From a bacterium (GTDB lineage: Bacteria > Planctomycetota > Planctomycetia > Kolteriales > Kolteriaceae): a stretch of 64,000 bases of DNA. The translations under genes and the position numbers were made by a program. Below the pieces are notes generated by a model. It ran no database searches, had not been told where the DNA came from, and saw nothing but the letters and a program-made list of their open reading frames with translations. This document shows positions 16,320 through 25,316 of the stretch, in pieces; the stretch's first letter is position 1; every line of letters begins with the position of its first letter. The stretch spans positions 121,565-185,564 of the forward strand of contig JAIELF010000024.1 in NCBI GenBank assembly GCA_019753235.1. Reading direction: 5' to 3'.

Positions 16320-18060
16320 GGGCATGCTCCGGACTGATCTTTCGCAGGCGGTCGCGAAGAATACTGGTGATGTCGCGCGAGTTGTCGAGTCGATTCACTC
16401 GTCCGCAAAGCCGAAGTGCCTCGGCCCGCGTCAGTCCACGCACGACCCGTTTGACCTCTGGAATTTTGTGCGGTGTGACACTCAGTTGTCGCAATCCCAT
16501 GCCAAAGAGTAGGGGAGTATAAATAGGCTCGCCGCTCATCTCACCACAGATGCTCAGTTCGACGTGTTGTTTCCGAGCCACCTTGACCACTTCTCTCAAG
16601 AGTTTCAGCACCGCAGGATCCGACGCGCTGTAAAGCGTCGCGAGGTTCTCGTTGGTGCGGTCCGCCGCCAGGGTGTATTGAATCAGGTCGTTGGTCCCAA
16701 TCGAGAAGAAGTCGACAAGTTTGCTAAACTGCTCGGCCAGCAACGCGGCAGCAGGGACTTCGACCATCATGCCGATCGGGATGTTTCGCTTGAAGGGGAT
16801 CTTTTCTTCTTCCAGATCCTCCATCACATCTGCCAAGATAAGTCGACAACGCCTTAACTCCATCACCGTTGTCACCAGCGGAAACATGATTCGCAAGTTG
16901 CCGAAGACACTGGCGCGAAGCAGCGCGCGAAGCTGTCGCTTGAAGAGCCCTACCTCTCGCAAGGAAAGACGAATACTCCGCAGACCAAGCACGGGGTTGT
17001 TCTCTTGCTCGCTGACGGGTCGATCGAAAATCTTGTCGGCCCCGAGATCAAGGGTTCGGACCGTCACCGGCCGATCGGGCCCCATTACTTCGAGCACGGA
17101 TTGATAAGCCTGAAAATGATCTTCTTCGGTCGGCGGCTCGACACAGTGCAGATGGAGAAATTCCGTCCGGTAGAGTCCGATGCCGGCCGCCCCCATGTCC
17201 AAGGCGTGCTGCGCTTCGTGCGGAAACTCGATGTTGGCGAAAACCTCGACCTCTTCACCGTCGAGGGTCACACTGGGAAGGCCGCGATCCGAGAGAAGTT
17301 CGGCTTCGATGCGAAGCTGCTGACTTTGTGCTCTCTTATATCGTTCGATCGTGGTGGGATCGGGGCGGACGATCAAGCAGCCTTCGGTGGCATCAAGGAT
17401 GACCGAATCGCCGTTGTGCACCGTCGAAAGAAAGTCTCCTAGACCGACGACTGCCGGTATCTCCATTGCCCCGGCCAGGATGGCCGTGTGACTGGTTCGT
17501 CCTCCCGTGGCCGTCCCAAAGCCGAGAACTCGCCTCGCGTCGAGGGAGGCGGTCTGGCTGGGAGAAAGATCCCGCGCGAGGATGATCCCTGTTTCGTTCG
17601 AGTCGGGGCTCTCGGCCGACTGCTGCTGCGTCAGTTGAGCAATGAGCCTCCGTTCAATGTCAATCAGGTCGGCTGCCCGGTCGGCCAGCGGCGAATTGCG
17701 AAGCGACCGAAAGAAGCGAATGTACTCTTGCAGGGCTCGGCGGGCGGAAGTCTCGGCCGAGACCAGGTCTCGGGTGATCTGTTGAGCGACGGTCTCATGG
17801 AGTTTTTGGTCAGCAACCATCATCTTTTGAGCCTGAAAGATCATGGCGATTTCGTTGCCGAACCGGTCGCGGGCGGCTCGCTCATCCTCGGCGATCTCTC
17901 GCCCCAACCTTTCGGCGGCCTCTTCGAATCGAAGGATCTCGGCTTCCACGGATTGCTTGGAAATACGCGTTCGGGCAACAGGCAGGTCGAATGGATCAAG
18001 GATCAGGGCCGGTCCCATGACCAGTCCAGGAAAGACGGGAATTCCTCGAAAGATTTCCAT
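16306..18060 (-). CDS. ptsI: PTS enzyme I (phosphoenolpyruvate-protein phosphotransferase)
   Basis: A 584-residue enzyme I, which takes phosphate from phosphoenolpyruvate and passes it to HPr. The N-terminal HPr-binding and phospho-His domain holds the active-site His191 in TATGGRTSHTAILA. The C-terminal PEP-binding barrel contains the EVPAAALLAEQF and FSIGTNDLIQYTLAADRTNE segments and a catalytic Cys in ICGEMSGEP. There is no N-terminal GAF domain, so this is the sugar-PTS type rather than PtsP. I start at the ATG at 18058-18060 because the product then begins MEIFRGIPVFPGLVMGPALI like known enzymes; 46 further upstream codons are open but unlike the family. It sits between ptsH and the DUF2344 gene, with no sugar-specific IIB or IIC nearby. 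Confidence 0.95.
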   Translation of the reverse strand: MEIFRGIPVFPGLVMGPALILDPFDLPVARTRISKQSVEAEILRFEEAAERLGREIAEDERAARDRFGNEIAMIFQAQKMMVADQKLHETVAQQITRDLVSAETSARRALQEYIRFFRSLRNSPLADRAADLIDIERRLIAQLTQQQSAESPDSNETGIILARDLSPSQTASLDARRVLGFGTATGGRTSHTAILAGAMEIPAVVGLGDFLSTVHNGDSVILDATEGCLIVRPDPTTIERYKRAQSQQLRIEAELLSDRGLPSVTLDGEEVEVFANIEFPHEAQHALDMGAAGIGLYRTEFLHLHCVEPPTEEDHFQAYQSVLEVMGPDRPVTVRTLDLGADKIFDRPVSEQENNPVLGLRSIRLSLREVGLFKRQLRALLRASVFGNLRIMFPLVTTVMELRRCRLILADVMEDLEEEKIPFKRNIPIGMMVEVPAAALLAEQFSKLVDFFSIGTNDLIQYTLAADRTNENLATLYSASDPAVLKLLREVVKVARKQHVELSICGEMSGEPIYTPLLFGMGLRQLSVTPHKIPEVKRVVRGLTRAEALRLCGRVNRLDNSRDITSILRDRLRKISPEHAHDLE

Positions 18061-18281
18061 GCGTGATTGGTCCACGGCGGCAATCAAACCCTTTCGAGAG
18101 GGCGAGCCGACCCCTTGTTTTCCACGGGTCCGCGCGGCCAACCAAGCGACGCGTTCACCCTTTGTTTTTCCCCTCCGCCCTGAGCGGAGCCGTTGCATCC
18201 GCCCTTCGCGGAGCCATGGGACCGGCGCCCAGCGAACCGAAAGAGACTCTCCCGAGTTTCCTCCGAAAATCCTAGGCCTCG

Positions 18282-18620
18282 TTATCCTGTTGACGGCGCG
18301 TCACTGGGAGGATCATAGAAACCATTCTCCACCAGCTCGGCCAATTGCCTAATAGCCTCGAGTGCGTCGTCACCACGAGTCTCAAGGGTTAGATGCGTTC
18401 CCATCTCGGCAGAGAGAGATAGAAGCTGCAAGATGCTTTTGGCATCCACCAGTTTGGACCCGTTGCGAACAGTGACTTCACAAGGGTACTTGGACGCAAT
18501 TCCCACTACCAGCGACGCTGGCCGAGCATGCAAACCCATTTCATTGATGACTTTGACATCGAGGGAATAGTGATCTTCTGAAAGTCGGCGTGGCTGAGGG
18601 TCGGCATTGTAGTCGTTCAT
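18282..18620 (-). CDS. ptsH: Phosphocarrier protein HPr
   Basis: A 112-residue HPr, slightly longer than the usual 85-90 because of an N-terminal extension of about 17 residues and a short C-terminal tail. The phosphorylated histidine is His31 in NEMGLHARPAS. The regulatory serine equivalent to Ser46 is present at about residue 62 in DAKSILQLLSLSAEMG, so control by an HPr kinase is possible, although no hprK is in the window. It receives phosphate from the enzyme I encoded 221 bases downstream and probably passes it to the IIA protein encoded upstream. Confidence 0.93.
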   Translation of the reverse strand: MNDYNADPQPRRLSEDHYSLDVKVINEMGLHARPASLVVGIASKYPCEVTVRNGSKLVDAKSILQLLSLSAEMGTHLTLETRGDDALEAIRQLAELVENGFYDPPSDAPSTG

Positions 18621-18729
18621 GGCCGATCCCTTCTCCTTGTTCTGTGGCCGATGCTTCGAGCCTTTCGTTTGCCCCTAGGCCAACCAGTGTGCGGATAAAA
18701 CACGCCTGCCGGCCAAGAGGGGAGTCGAT

Positions 18730-19203
18730 TTAGTCGAACTTGTTCTCGTCAGCTTCTTCGAGAACTTCAATGATGTCTTCGGTCGCCTTGCCTTGACGTA
18801 GAAATCGACAGAACGTGTCGACGCGAAGATGTCGCGAGATATTTTCGAGAGCCCGGAGATGATCACCGGGGCGATCGGGCGGTGATACGAGCAGAAAGAT
18901 GATGTCGACTTTCTCGCGATCGATCGATTGAAAGTCGAGTCCCTTCCGAGCAATCGCGACGGTACCGACCATGCGATCGACGCTGGGATGCTTGGTGTGC
19001 GGGACGGCCACGCCGTTACCGATCCCCGTTGAACCGAGTTCTTCGCGCTTCATGATAGCGGCGACGATGCTGTTGATTTCGTCGGCCTTCAAGCTCCCCG
19101 CGCGAGCGAGGCTATCGACAATTTCTCGAACGGCGGCCTCTTTGCCTTCTGCCTTTAAGTCGCTGATGATCGCGTCATTAACAACAAAATCGGCCAGCTT
19201 CAT
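18730..19203 (-). CDS. PTS IIA (PtsN/fructose-type) protein
   Basis: A 157-residue EIIA of the fructose/nitrogen (PTS_EIIA_2) type. The phosphorylation site is His69 in NGVAVPHTKHPSV, and the fold-typical stretches REELGSTGIGNG and VDIIFLLVSPPDRPGDHL are present. Without any IIB or IIC domain, and next to hpf, it is better seen as a regulatory IIA(Ntr)-like protein than as a transporter part; in proteobacteria such proteins control potassium uptake and kinases. A strong SD (AAGGAG) lies about 7 bases before the ATG at 19201-19203. The same strand carries hpf 163 bases upstream and ptsH about 110 bases downstream. Confidence 0.9.
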   Translation of the reverse strand: MKLADFVVNDAIISDLKAEGKEAAVREIVDSLARAGSLKADEINSIVAAIMKREELGSTGIGNGVAVPHTKHPSVDRMVGTVAIARKGLDFQSIDREKVDIIFLLVSPPDRPGDHLRALENISRHLRVDTFCRFLRQGKATEDIIEVLEEADENKFD

Positions 19204-19366
19204 CGATGTCTCCTTGACTATCCCTTGCTTGCAGCCGACCGGCCTAACCCGCGTCGATCGACAGAATGATTCCGCCTCCGCTCGCTTTGCTTCCCATGGG
19301 ACAAATGAGATCCTTGGGAAAAAAGGGTGACCAACCACGGCAACCCCTTGCGATGCGATGGTGTTC

Positions 19367-19675
19367 TCAGGCAAGAGAACGTCGGTGATGGTCCTGAATC
19401 TTCTCTTTGTACTTACGGAGCTGACCTTCCATCTTATCGAGGGCTGAATCGAACGCCGCGGTCACACTCGGCCCGCTCTCCTTGGCGACGAAGTCGTGCT
19501 TATGCTCTGCCTCGACCAGGAGCTCGACCAAAGGTTCGGTCGACTGAAAATCGACCATCACTTGTATCGAGATCAGTCGATCGAAGATATGCGAGAGCTT
19601 GGGAAGTTTTCGTTCGATGTACTCTTGAGAATCCTTATGCAGGTCTCCGTGCCGAGCCGATAACGAAACTTCCAT
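19367..19675 (-). CDS. hpf: Ribosome hibernation promoting factor (HPF/YfiA family)
   Basis: A 102-residue short-form HPF that binds the 30S decoding region and inactivates or protects ribosomes under stress. The sequence begins MEVSLSARHGDLHKDSQEYI and continues ERKLPKLSHIFDRLISIQVM, then LLVEAEHKHDFVAKESGPSV and DALDKMEGQLRKYKEKIQDH-type helices, matching the beta-alpha-beta-beta-beta-alpha fold. The C-terminal dimerisation domain of long HPF is absent, so classic 100S dimer formation would need another factor. GAGGAGAGG lies about 5 bases before the ATG. It is the first gene of the hpf-ptsN-ptsH-ptsI group, an arrangement similar to the rpoN-hpf-ptsN loci of proteobacteria. Confidence 0.92.
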   Translation of the reverse strand: MEVSLSARHGDLHKDSQEYIERKLPKLSHIFDRLISIQVMVDFQSTEPLVELLVEAEHKHDFVAKESGPSVTAAFDSALDKMEGQLRKYKEKIQDHHRRSLA

Positions 19676-20252
19676 GGAGCCTCTCCTCTGGCTGAGCCGG
19701 TCATCAAGCTTCTCGCCCTCGAGAAGATCCGTCTCTGACCGTGTTGTAGGGATTCCCGAAAAAACGTTCCACCGCCCTCCGGGACGCAAACGACAAGCTT
19801 GCTTCCCGGGCTGAGTCCCTGTTGCCAAGATCATGCAAAAAAGGGGCCTTCGGCAACGTAGACAAAAGAAAAATTCCTCCACTACCCACTCGGGAGATTG
19901 AATCGGGGCGACGGGCGTTCTGCTTTGAAGTCAAAAACTGGATCCGAGAGGGTTTGACCGACGATTGCCTCAGAAAAGAAGTGCTCTTTGTGACGGTAGG
20001 CTGTGGCGCGGGGCCGTCGATGGGCAGAGTGCCGGCAGCGATGAAAACCATCAACATCCGCTCCCTTTCGTGTGGAGGATTGGCGGCACCTCCATTGTTC
20101 CTCCAAACCTCCGATTGGCAAGCAAAGCAATCGATGCGAGTCGATCAAAATGGAATTCGATCGTCATAAACGATCTCTTTGGGCCGAACGAAGCGAAGAA
20201 AGTGCCTACCGACTTAAATAATGCCCGGAGACGCTGAAGGGGTCATGAGATG
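19676..20252. other. Intergenic region upstream of hpf
   Basis: 577 bases without a supported gene. A plus-strand frame at 19822-20169 has atypical composition and no SD. Around 19820-19860 a short dyad (GTTGCC and GGCAAC) brackets an A-rich stretch. The hpf promoter should lie here, but I could not place it with confidence, and no sigma-54 type element was seen. Confidence 0.45.
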
Positions 20253-21011
20253 TCAACGTGTAGCAGGGGAGGGGGCGATCGAGAGAAACTCGGGCGAAGC
20301 CGTTCGGTCTGATACCGACACCGGCGGTGCAAGTTTCGAAATCGGCTGCCAGGTTTCGCCCCGGTCGGCAAGAAAAGAAGGTCCCCAGGTCGATCGGCGA
20401 TCTCCTGATTGGGCGGCGATGCTCGAGAGATCGCCAGGCGATTCCTCTAAGCGGGCAAGTAAGGCTAGAGCTTGACGATCTTCGGGAAAGCGCTCGGCCA
20501 CCAAATTCAAAATGGCCTTGGCCCGTGCCGAGTCGCCCCGGACGGCGTACCACTCTCCAAGTTCTCGGCCAGCGACCCAAGAGCGTGGGCTGGCATTCCA
20601 TGCTCGCTCGAAGAGGTCGATCGCCTCTTTGTTGTCCCCTTGACGTCGAAGCAAAATTCCTAGCAGCGTCATCGCCTCGGGCTGCGAGGGATCAATCGTC
20701 AGCGAATGCCTAGCCTGGGTGATGGCCCCTTCGTTATCTCCCGCTGCTGCCAACGAATGAGCCCACAAATAACGGAGGTGAGCATCCTTGGGCTGGTATC
20801 GGACGCTGGCCTGGTAGAGCTGCGCCGCCATTTGAGGGCGACCGCGCCGATGATAAGACTTGGCAAGGGGTAGGTAGGGAGATTCCTCCCCAGGATTTCC
20901 TTTGCGAACGACGCCGGGAATGCCGGCTCGTGAACGGTCGATCAGAGACCTTGCAGTCGAGCATCCCCCCGCGAAGGCGAGCAACAACATAACCCCCACT
21001 CGCCGCCGCAC
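20253..21011 (-). CDS. TPR-repeat lipoprotein
   Basis: A 252-residue lipoprotein. The N-terminus RRRVGVMLLLAFAGGC is a lipoprotein signal peptide with a lipobox ending at Cys17. Residues about 45-185 hold tetratricopeptide repeats, for example PYLPLAKSYHRRGRPQMAAQ, HLRYLWAHSLAAAGDNEGAI and AMTLLGILLRRQGDNKEAID, which usually mediate protein-protein contacts. The last 60 residues are Ser- and Pro-rich and probably disordered. The start is GTG at 21009-21011, with AGGGGA 6 bases upstream; the only ATG further in would remove the charged part of the signal peptide. No partner is adjacent. Confidence 0.8.
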   Translation of the reverse strand: MRRRVGVMLLLAFAGGCSTARSLIDRSRAGIPGVVRKGNPGEESPYLPLAKSYHRRGRPQMAAQLYQASVRYQPKDAHLRYLWAHSLAAAGDNEGAITQARHSLTIDPSQPEAMTLLGILLRRQGDNKEAIDLFERAWNASPRSWVAGRELGEWYAVRGDSARAKAILNLVAERFPEDRQALALLARLEESPGDLSSIAAQSGDRRSTWGPSFLADRGETWQPISKLAPPVSVSDRTASPEFLSIAPSPATR

Positions 21012-21433
21012 GCTTTGTCCCCTAGACCCGGCTCCCAGCGAACCCTCCTCCTATCATCGACGCCATCGCCCCTCCGCGTCTCTCCGATGAAGCCCGTTCA
21101 AGACTCAGCAAGCCCGCGGGCCTACGCGCGATCGGTCTTGCCGGCAGAGGCTTTGGGCGGGGAGTTCGCAATTTAAGGATTGGGCGAACTTTGACTGAAT
21201 CGTGCTAGACACCCCGTCGGCGTGCCACTACCATCTCTCCAGACGGCCGATTAATCTCGGCTGTGTCCTCGGTCATTGTTCTGTTGAGACTTACCTTCCG
21301 GAAGCTGCTTACCTGGTTGGGGAGTGGCGGACGGCCTCGTGTGATCCTTCCGTCCGTGTGAATGGACTTGCTCCCGAGCAAAACCTTGCCTTGATGCTCG
21401 CGTTCATGACCTACCTGGGGAGAAATAGGAACC
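21012..21433. other. Intergenic region between divergent lipoprotein and PEP-CTERM genes
   Basis: 422 bases without a supported gene, between divergently read genes and therefore holding both promoters. An inverted repeat AGTTCGC (21163-21169) and GCGAACT (21184-21190) with a 14-base loop is the clearest structure and could be an operator. A 29-codon frame at 21088 has no SD. Confidence 0.45.
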
Positions 21434-22168
21434 ATGCGTTTTTGCTGCCGACGTTTTCTTCTGAGCTTTGCTTTGGCCTCTGTTTCTGTTGTCAACATCG
21501 CTCATTCGGCACCGTTGGCATACTTCGGGGCCGACAGCCCCAGAGGAACACTGACGAATTCCAATGCCGCCTTCAATTCATTCGTGGCGACGCTCAGTAG
21601 CTACGGCATCGACGATTTAGAAAGCTACCCTAACTTCACCGTCAATCCGACTTTGACCTTCGGCACCACGGGATTGACCGCTCTACCCGACTTTCGACAA
21701 GTGGCCACCTTCGCTTTGTTTGCCGTCAGCGGAACTAACTCTTTAGTCGATGCCGGCCCCTCATCCCCGACGGGCGCCGCCATCAATGACAACCTCACCT
21801 TCAACAAACCGATCACTGCGTTCGGTAGCTATTTCTCAAATGCCGGTGACAGCGCGGTGGCCAACACGATTTCGCTTCGTCTCGAGAACACCCTGCTGGG
21901 AACAAGTAAGTTGGTCTCCATCGGAACACGCGGCCCGAGCCTCTCTTTCGACAACGTCTTCTTTCTGGGCATCACCGACACCGAGCCGTTCAACAAAGTT
22001 TCTCTCCTGGAGAGCTACGATTACGATGGAATCCTGCTCGATAACATCACGGCCGGCTATGTGGCGATTCCCGAGGCGAGTAGCTTTCTTTTATGTGGCT
22101 TGGTTTTGACGGGTTTGGCTGTGGCCGGTTGGCGGTCCCGGGCAGCCCACGTTACTTCCCACCGTTGA
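21434..22168 (+). CDS. PEP-CTERM sorting-domain protein, unknown function
   Basis: A 244-residue exported protein. The N-terminus RRFLLSFALASVSVVNIAHS is a signal peptide. The middle is a Ser/Thr/Asn-rich beta-type domain with no enzyme motif; segments such as NKPITAFGSYFSNAGDSAVA and ITDTEPFNKVSLLESYDYDG resemble lectin-like PEP-CTERM proteins that keep a calcium-binding-style surface. The C-terminal tail is IPEASSFLLCGLVLTGLAVA plus GWRSRAA. GGGAGAAATAGGA precedes the ATG. It is followed 59 bases later by another PEP-CTERM gene on the same strand, so they are probably one transcript. Confidence 0.85.
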   Translation: MRFCCRRFLLSFALASVSVVNIAHSAPLAYFGADSPRGTLTNSNAAFNSFVATLSSYGIDDLESYPNFTVNPTLTFGTTGLTALPDFRQVATFALFAVSGTNSLVDAGPSSPTGAAINDNLTFNKPITAFGSYFSNAGDSAVANTISLRLENTLLGTSKLVSIGTRGPSLSFDNVFFLGITDTEPFNKVSLLESYDYDGILLDNITAGYVAIPEASSFLLCGLVLTGLAVAGWRSRAAHVTSHR

Positions 22169-22227
22169 TTTGAACCGACCATTTGAATCTGATTTTGAAT
22201 GCCCTCGGTAAAGTGAAGGAAACGGCG

Positions 22228-23175
22228 ATGTTCCTCCGATACCTTTTGACTTTTTCCTTCCTGCTCGTCTCGACGGCAACGTCGTTGGCAGACCTCTTCG
22301 TCAGCGGTCAAGACGCCAACACCATCTTTCGTTTCAACTCGACGACGGGCGATTTCATCGACAAGCTGATCGGGCCAAGCCAAGGGCTGAATTCACCCGT
22401 CGGCATGCGAGTCGGGCCTGATGGCTTTCTCTACATCGCCAATCAAGGAAACGGCGTCATCAATCGATTCGATCTCGCAACCAAGTCATTGAGCGTCTTT
22501 GCTCAGACGAATCTGGCCCCAACAGACATCCAGTTCACCGCGGCCGGCGACCTGCTGGTCAGCGACTTTAACGGCACCCAGGTCTATCGCTTCGACCTCA
22601 CGACCGGGAACAACCTGGGGGCGTTCACCACCGGCGGATCGCTTGTGCAGCCGACAAACATGCTTCTCAAGGGGAACTCGTTGTTGGTCAGTAGCCTCGG
22701 TTCAGGCGAAGTTCAGCGGTTCAACGCGACGACGGGGGCGTTCATCGATACGTACGTCGCTGCCGGCTCGGGTGGACTGACTTTCCCTGCCGGGCTGCAG
22801 TTCGGGCCGGACAAGAATCTCTATGTGTCGAGTTTGTTGACCGATCAGGTCATTCGCTATGACGTGTCGGCCAGTTCGCCGGTGCCGGCCTTGAACCCGA
22901 TCCCCTGGCTGAGCTTGCCGATCGGCGCGTTCCCGACCGACCTGCTCTTCGTGGGAAGCGATCTGCTCATCGCCACGGCCGGCAGCCAAGGCGTGCTCAA
23001 ATACAACGGTTCTATCCTGACCACGTTTGCGTCCCATCCCGACTTGGGAATTGCCGGTCAGCTTTTGGAAACATCGGTGGTCCCGGAGGCATCCCCTTTG
23101 ATGATGAGCGGCGTTGCAGGAGTCGGCTTGCTCCTCTTAATCATCCGGCGTCGTGGTTTGTCATCTCGCGTTTAG
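22228..23175 (+). CDS. PEP-CTERM protein with NHL/SMP-30-like beta-propeller
   Basis: A 315-residue exported protein. After a signal peptide (MFLRYLLTFSFLLVSTATSLA) about six blades of an NHL/SMP-30-like propeller can be traced, each with an RFD or RFN core: NTIFRFNSTTGDFI, GVINRFDLATKSL, QVYRFDLTTGNNL, EVQRFNATTGAFI and QVIRYDVSASSP. Loops of the type GLNSPVGMRVGPDGFLYIAN repeat. The sorting tail is VPEASPLMMSGVAGVGLLLL plus IIRRR. Whether it is an enzyme or a binding protein is unknown. The start at 22228 has AAGGA 7 bases upstream and gives a clean signal peptide; an ATG 15 codons earlier does not. Confidence 0.85.
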   Translation: MFLRYLLTFSFLLVSTATSLADLFVSGQDANTIFRFNSTTGDFIDKLIGPSQGLNSPVGMRVGPDGFLYIANQGNGVINRFDLATKSLSVFAQTNLAPTDIQFTAAGDLLVSDFNGTQVYRFDLTTGNNLGAFTTGGSLVQPTNMLLKGNSLLVSSLGSGEVQRFNATTGAFIDTYVAAGSGGLTFPAGLQFGPDKNLYVSSLLTDQVIRYDVSASSPVPALNPIPWLSLPIGAFPTDLLFVGSDLLIATAGSQGVLKYNGSILTTFASHPDLGIAGQLLETSVVPEASPLMMSGVAGVGLLLLIIRRRGLSSRV

Positions 23176-23289
23176 GTAGTTTTCCGAGAGTTGAACCAAT
23201 CCTGCCGTCATCGGTCCTCTAGAATAGGTCCATGGATGGTGCGCTGAGGGATGCCATCGACCGTTTATGAGGCACGTTGAGGAACTGGC

Positions 23290-24339
23290 ATGACCCGCAT
23301 TTCTCGCCGGCGAGGCTTTACGCTGGTCGAATTGCTGGTGGTCATCGCCATCATTGGCTTGCTGGCGGCTCTCTTACTGCCGGCTCTTCAGTCGGTCCGC
23401 GAGTCGGCTCGTCGAATCACATGTGCCGCGAAGATGCGCGATCTCGGGGTTGCCATGCTGGCGTATTACGCCTCGCACCAGGTTTTTCCTTCCGGGGCTG
23501 AATCCAAGCCCGATCCCAATCAACCCAATACGCCCCACACGTTTTACCGCTGGTCGGCGCTGGCCCACTTAACCCCTTACCTAGAGGAAAAGGGGGCACA
23601 TGACCTGATCAATTTTGACACGCCGATGTACCGTAACAACAACCTCAACCCAGAGGTCACGACCGCGGTCGCGGTTCGGCTAAACTCGTTTCTATGTCCG
23701 TCTGATCTACCGACGCCCCTACTTTCCGATGCCGGCGGGACGTTTTACGGGCCGACGAACTACGTCATCAGTACCGGAACCGGCGTGGGAGGTGGAACGC
23801 CGTTCAACACCGACGGTGTTTTCTTCGTCAACTCGCAGATTCGCGCTGCTGACATCATTGATGGGACCGCTCGAACGATGCTCGCTTCAGAGAGCACCCT
23901 CGGTACCGGCAAAGAATCGATGACGCTGGCCGACCGAAGCAACGTCAACAGCAAAACCGATTACGCGACACCTCTGTTGTTCGGCACGACCGCGGTCCTC
24001 ACCGAGAACCGTTGTCGAAGCCCACAGGGATGGAACATCACTAATCGCCGAGGATTCTTCTGGGCCAGCGGCGAGTATCGATGCACTCTTTACAACCACT
24101 ACCTCAAACCGAACGACCTGACCATCGACTGCATCGGCTCCAGAGCAAGTGTTGCCGAGTCGATCGAAACTCGTTTCTCCGCTTACGGTTGGCGGGCAGC
24201 AAGAAGTCGGCATTCCGGCGGGATCAACGGCCTTTACGCGGATGGTTCGGTACATTTTGTCGACGACAAAGTCGATTTGAACGTCTGGCGGGCCGCCGGC
24301 TCTCGCTATGGCCAGGAACTCGTCGATACCCCGCAATAA
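23290..24339 (+). CDS. DUF1559 pseudopilin-like protein (type II secretion / H-X9-DG)
   Basis: A 349-residue planctomycete-type prepilin-like protein. The N-terminus [20 protein letters not shown] is a type IV prepilin signal with the cleavage site G|FTLVE and the conserved Glu at +5, followed by a hydrophobic helix. The body is the DUF1559 domain, and the C-terminus holds the family H-X9-DG signature as [19 protein letters not shown]. Such proteins are found in dozens of paralogues per planctomycete genome and are thought to form or decorate pseudopili of a type II secretion or tight-adherence system; individual roles are unknown. GAGGA lies before the ATG. The gene stands alone, downstream of the PEP-CTERM pair. 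Confidence 0.92.
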   Translation: MTRISRRRGFTLVELLVVIAIIGLLAALLLPALQSVRESARRITCAAKMRDLGVAMLAYYASHQVFPSGAESKPDPNQPNTPHTFYRWSALAHLTPYLEEKGAHDLINFDTPMYRNNNLNPEVTTAVAVRLNSFLCPSDLPTPLLSDAGGTFYGPTNYVISTGTGVGGGTPFNTDGVFFVNSQIRAADIIDGTARTMLASESTLGTGKESMTLADRSNVNSKTDYATPLLFGTTAVLTENRCRSPQGWNITNRRGFFWASGEYRCTLYNHYLKPNDLTIDCIGSRASVAESIETRFSAYGWRAARSRHSGGINGLYADGSVHFVDDKVDLNVWRAAGSRYGQELVDTPQ

Positions 24340-24575
24340 CGTGCAGAACCCTTGAAGGCTCCATCCGCACCCGTCGCCGTTTTCCGTTCCAAACGTTGAT
24401 TCACGCGAGCCCTCGATCCTGGTATAACGGACTGCATCGTAGCAGAGGATCATCAAGGATCGCAGGGAGCGTAGCCCGCGCGAAACTACCGGAGCGTCGG
24501 TCAGCCCGTCCGTTTCCTTTTCTCGGCCATCGAGCCAGGTCGCCCTTGGCCGAGTCGCCAAAGCAGGAGCATCAC

Positions 24576-25256
24576 TTGGAAACGAAAGAAAGCACCCAAG
24601 CCCTCAATAATGATCAAACTCCCGGCGGGGTGGGTGACTATACCGATTACGGTTACGATTCCGCCCTACCTTCGCACACGAATGCATACATTTGGGAACC
24701 AACGCTTCGTCATCTTCATCGCTACGTTCCAAAGGGGCGGGTACTCGACGCAGGTTGTGGCAATGGCTCGTTCTGCAAGGCACTCGTTTCGAAGGGGAGC
24801 TACGACGTTGTCGGGATCGACCTTGCCGAGAGTGGCATCGACATCGCCAAGCGAAACGTCCCAGGAGCAACGTTTCATCTTCTCAGCGTACAAGAGGATC
24901 TGGTGGAGATCTTTGGCGCCCCGTTTGATGCGGTCGTCAGCCTCGAAGTGATCGAACATCTCTACAGCCCCAAGCAATTCGTCGAGGGGATGTACCGCGC
25001 CGTTCGGCCCGGCGGACTTCTGATCATCTCGACGCCTTATCACGGCTACCTAAAGAATCTGGCGCTGTCGGCAACGGGGAAGATGGATGCCCACTTCACC
25101 GCTCACTGGGAAGGTGGACACATCAAGTTCTTTTCCCGAAAGTCACTGACGCGATTGGTTGAAGAGAACGGTTTCAAGGTTCGTCAGTTCGTCGGTTGCG
25201 GACGATGGCCCTATCTGTGGAAATCGATGCTCATCGTCGCTCAGCGTCAGGGTTAG
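24576..25256 (+). CDS. Class I SAM-dependent methyltransferase
   Basis: A 226-residue methyltransferase with the Rossmann-type SAM fold. Motif I is VLDAGCGNGSFCKAL, the acidic residue of motif II is in VVGIDLAES, and the later motifs DAVVSLEVIEHLYSPKQF and RPGGLLIISTPYHGYLKN are clear. The C-terminal part (WEGGHIKFFSRKSLTRLVEE) resembles UbiG- or Coq3-like and lipid or sugar methyltransferases, but the substrate cannot be given. The start is TTG at 24576-24578, supported by CAGGAG 7 bases upstream; the frame is open far upstream through the pseudopilin gene in another frame, which is a shadow. The gene converges on the RTX/beta-helix gene. Confidence 0.85.
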   Translation: METKESTQALNNDQTPGGVGDYTDYGYDSALPSHTNAYIWEPTLRHLHRYVPKGRVLDAGCGNGSFCKALVSKGSYDVVGIDLAESGIDIAKRNVPGATFHLLSVQEDLVEIFGAPFDAVVSLEVIEHLYSPKQFVEGMYRAVRPGGLLIISTPYHGYLKNLALSATGKMDAHFTAHWEGGHIKFFSRKSLTRLVEENGFKVRQFVGCGRWPYLWKSMLIVAQRQG

Positions 25257-25286
25257 AAAGCAGCTAAACCGCCGGCATTCACCAGA

Positions 25287-25308
25287 GCCCGCGAGTTTCT
25301 CGCTCGGC
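25287..25308. terminator. Possible bidirectional terminator hairpin
   Basis: In the 60-base gap between the convergent methyltransferase and RTX genes, GCGAG (25291-25295) and CTCGC (25299-25303) pair around a TTT loop, with a further GCC/GGC pairing outside after an internal loop. No long T tract follows, so the call is weak. Confidence 0.3.
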
Positions 25309-25316
25309 AAGTCTGC

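Noticed and set aside
24081..24575. N-terminal extension of the methyltransferase reading frame
   Set aside because: Lies in another frame of the DUF1559 gene and its intergenic region; a TTG with a good SD at 24576 gives a normal methyltransferase length.
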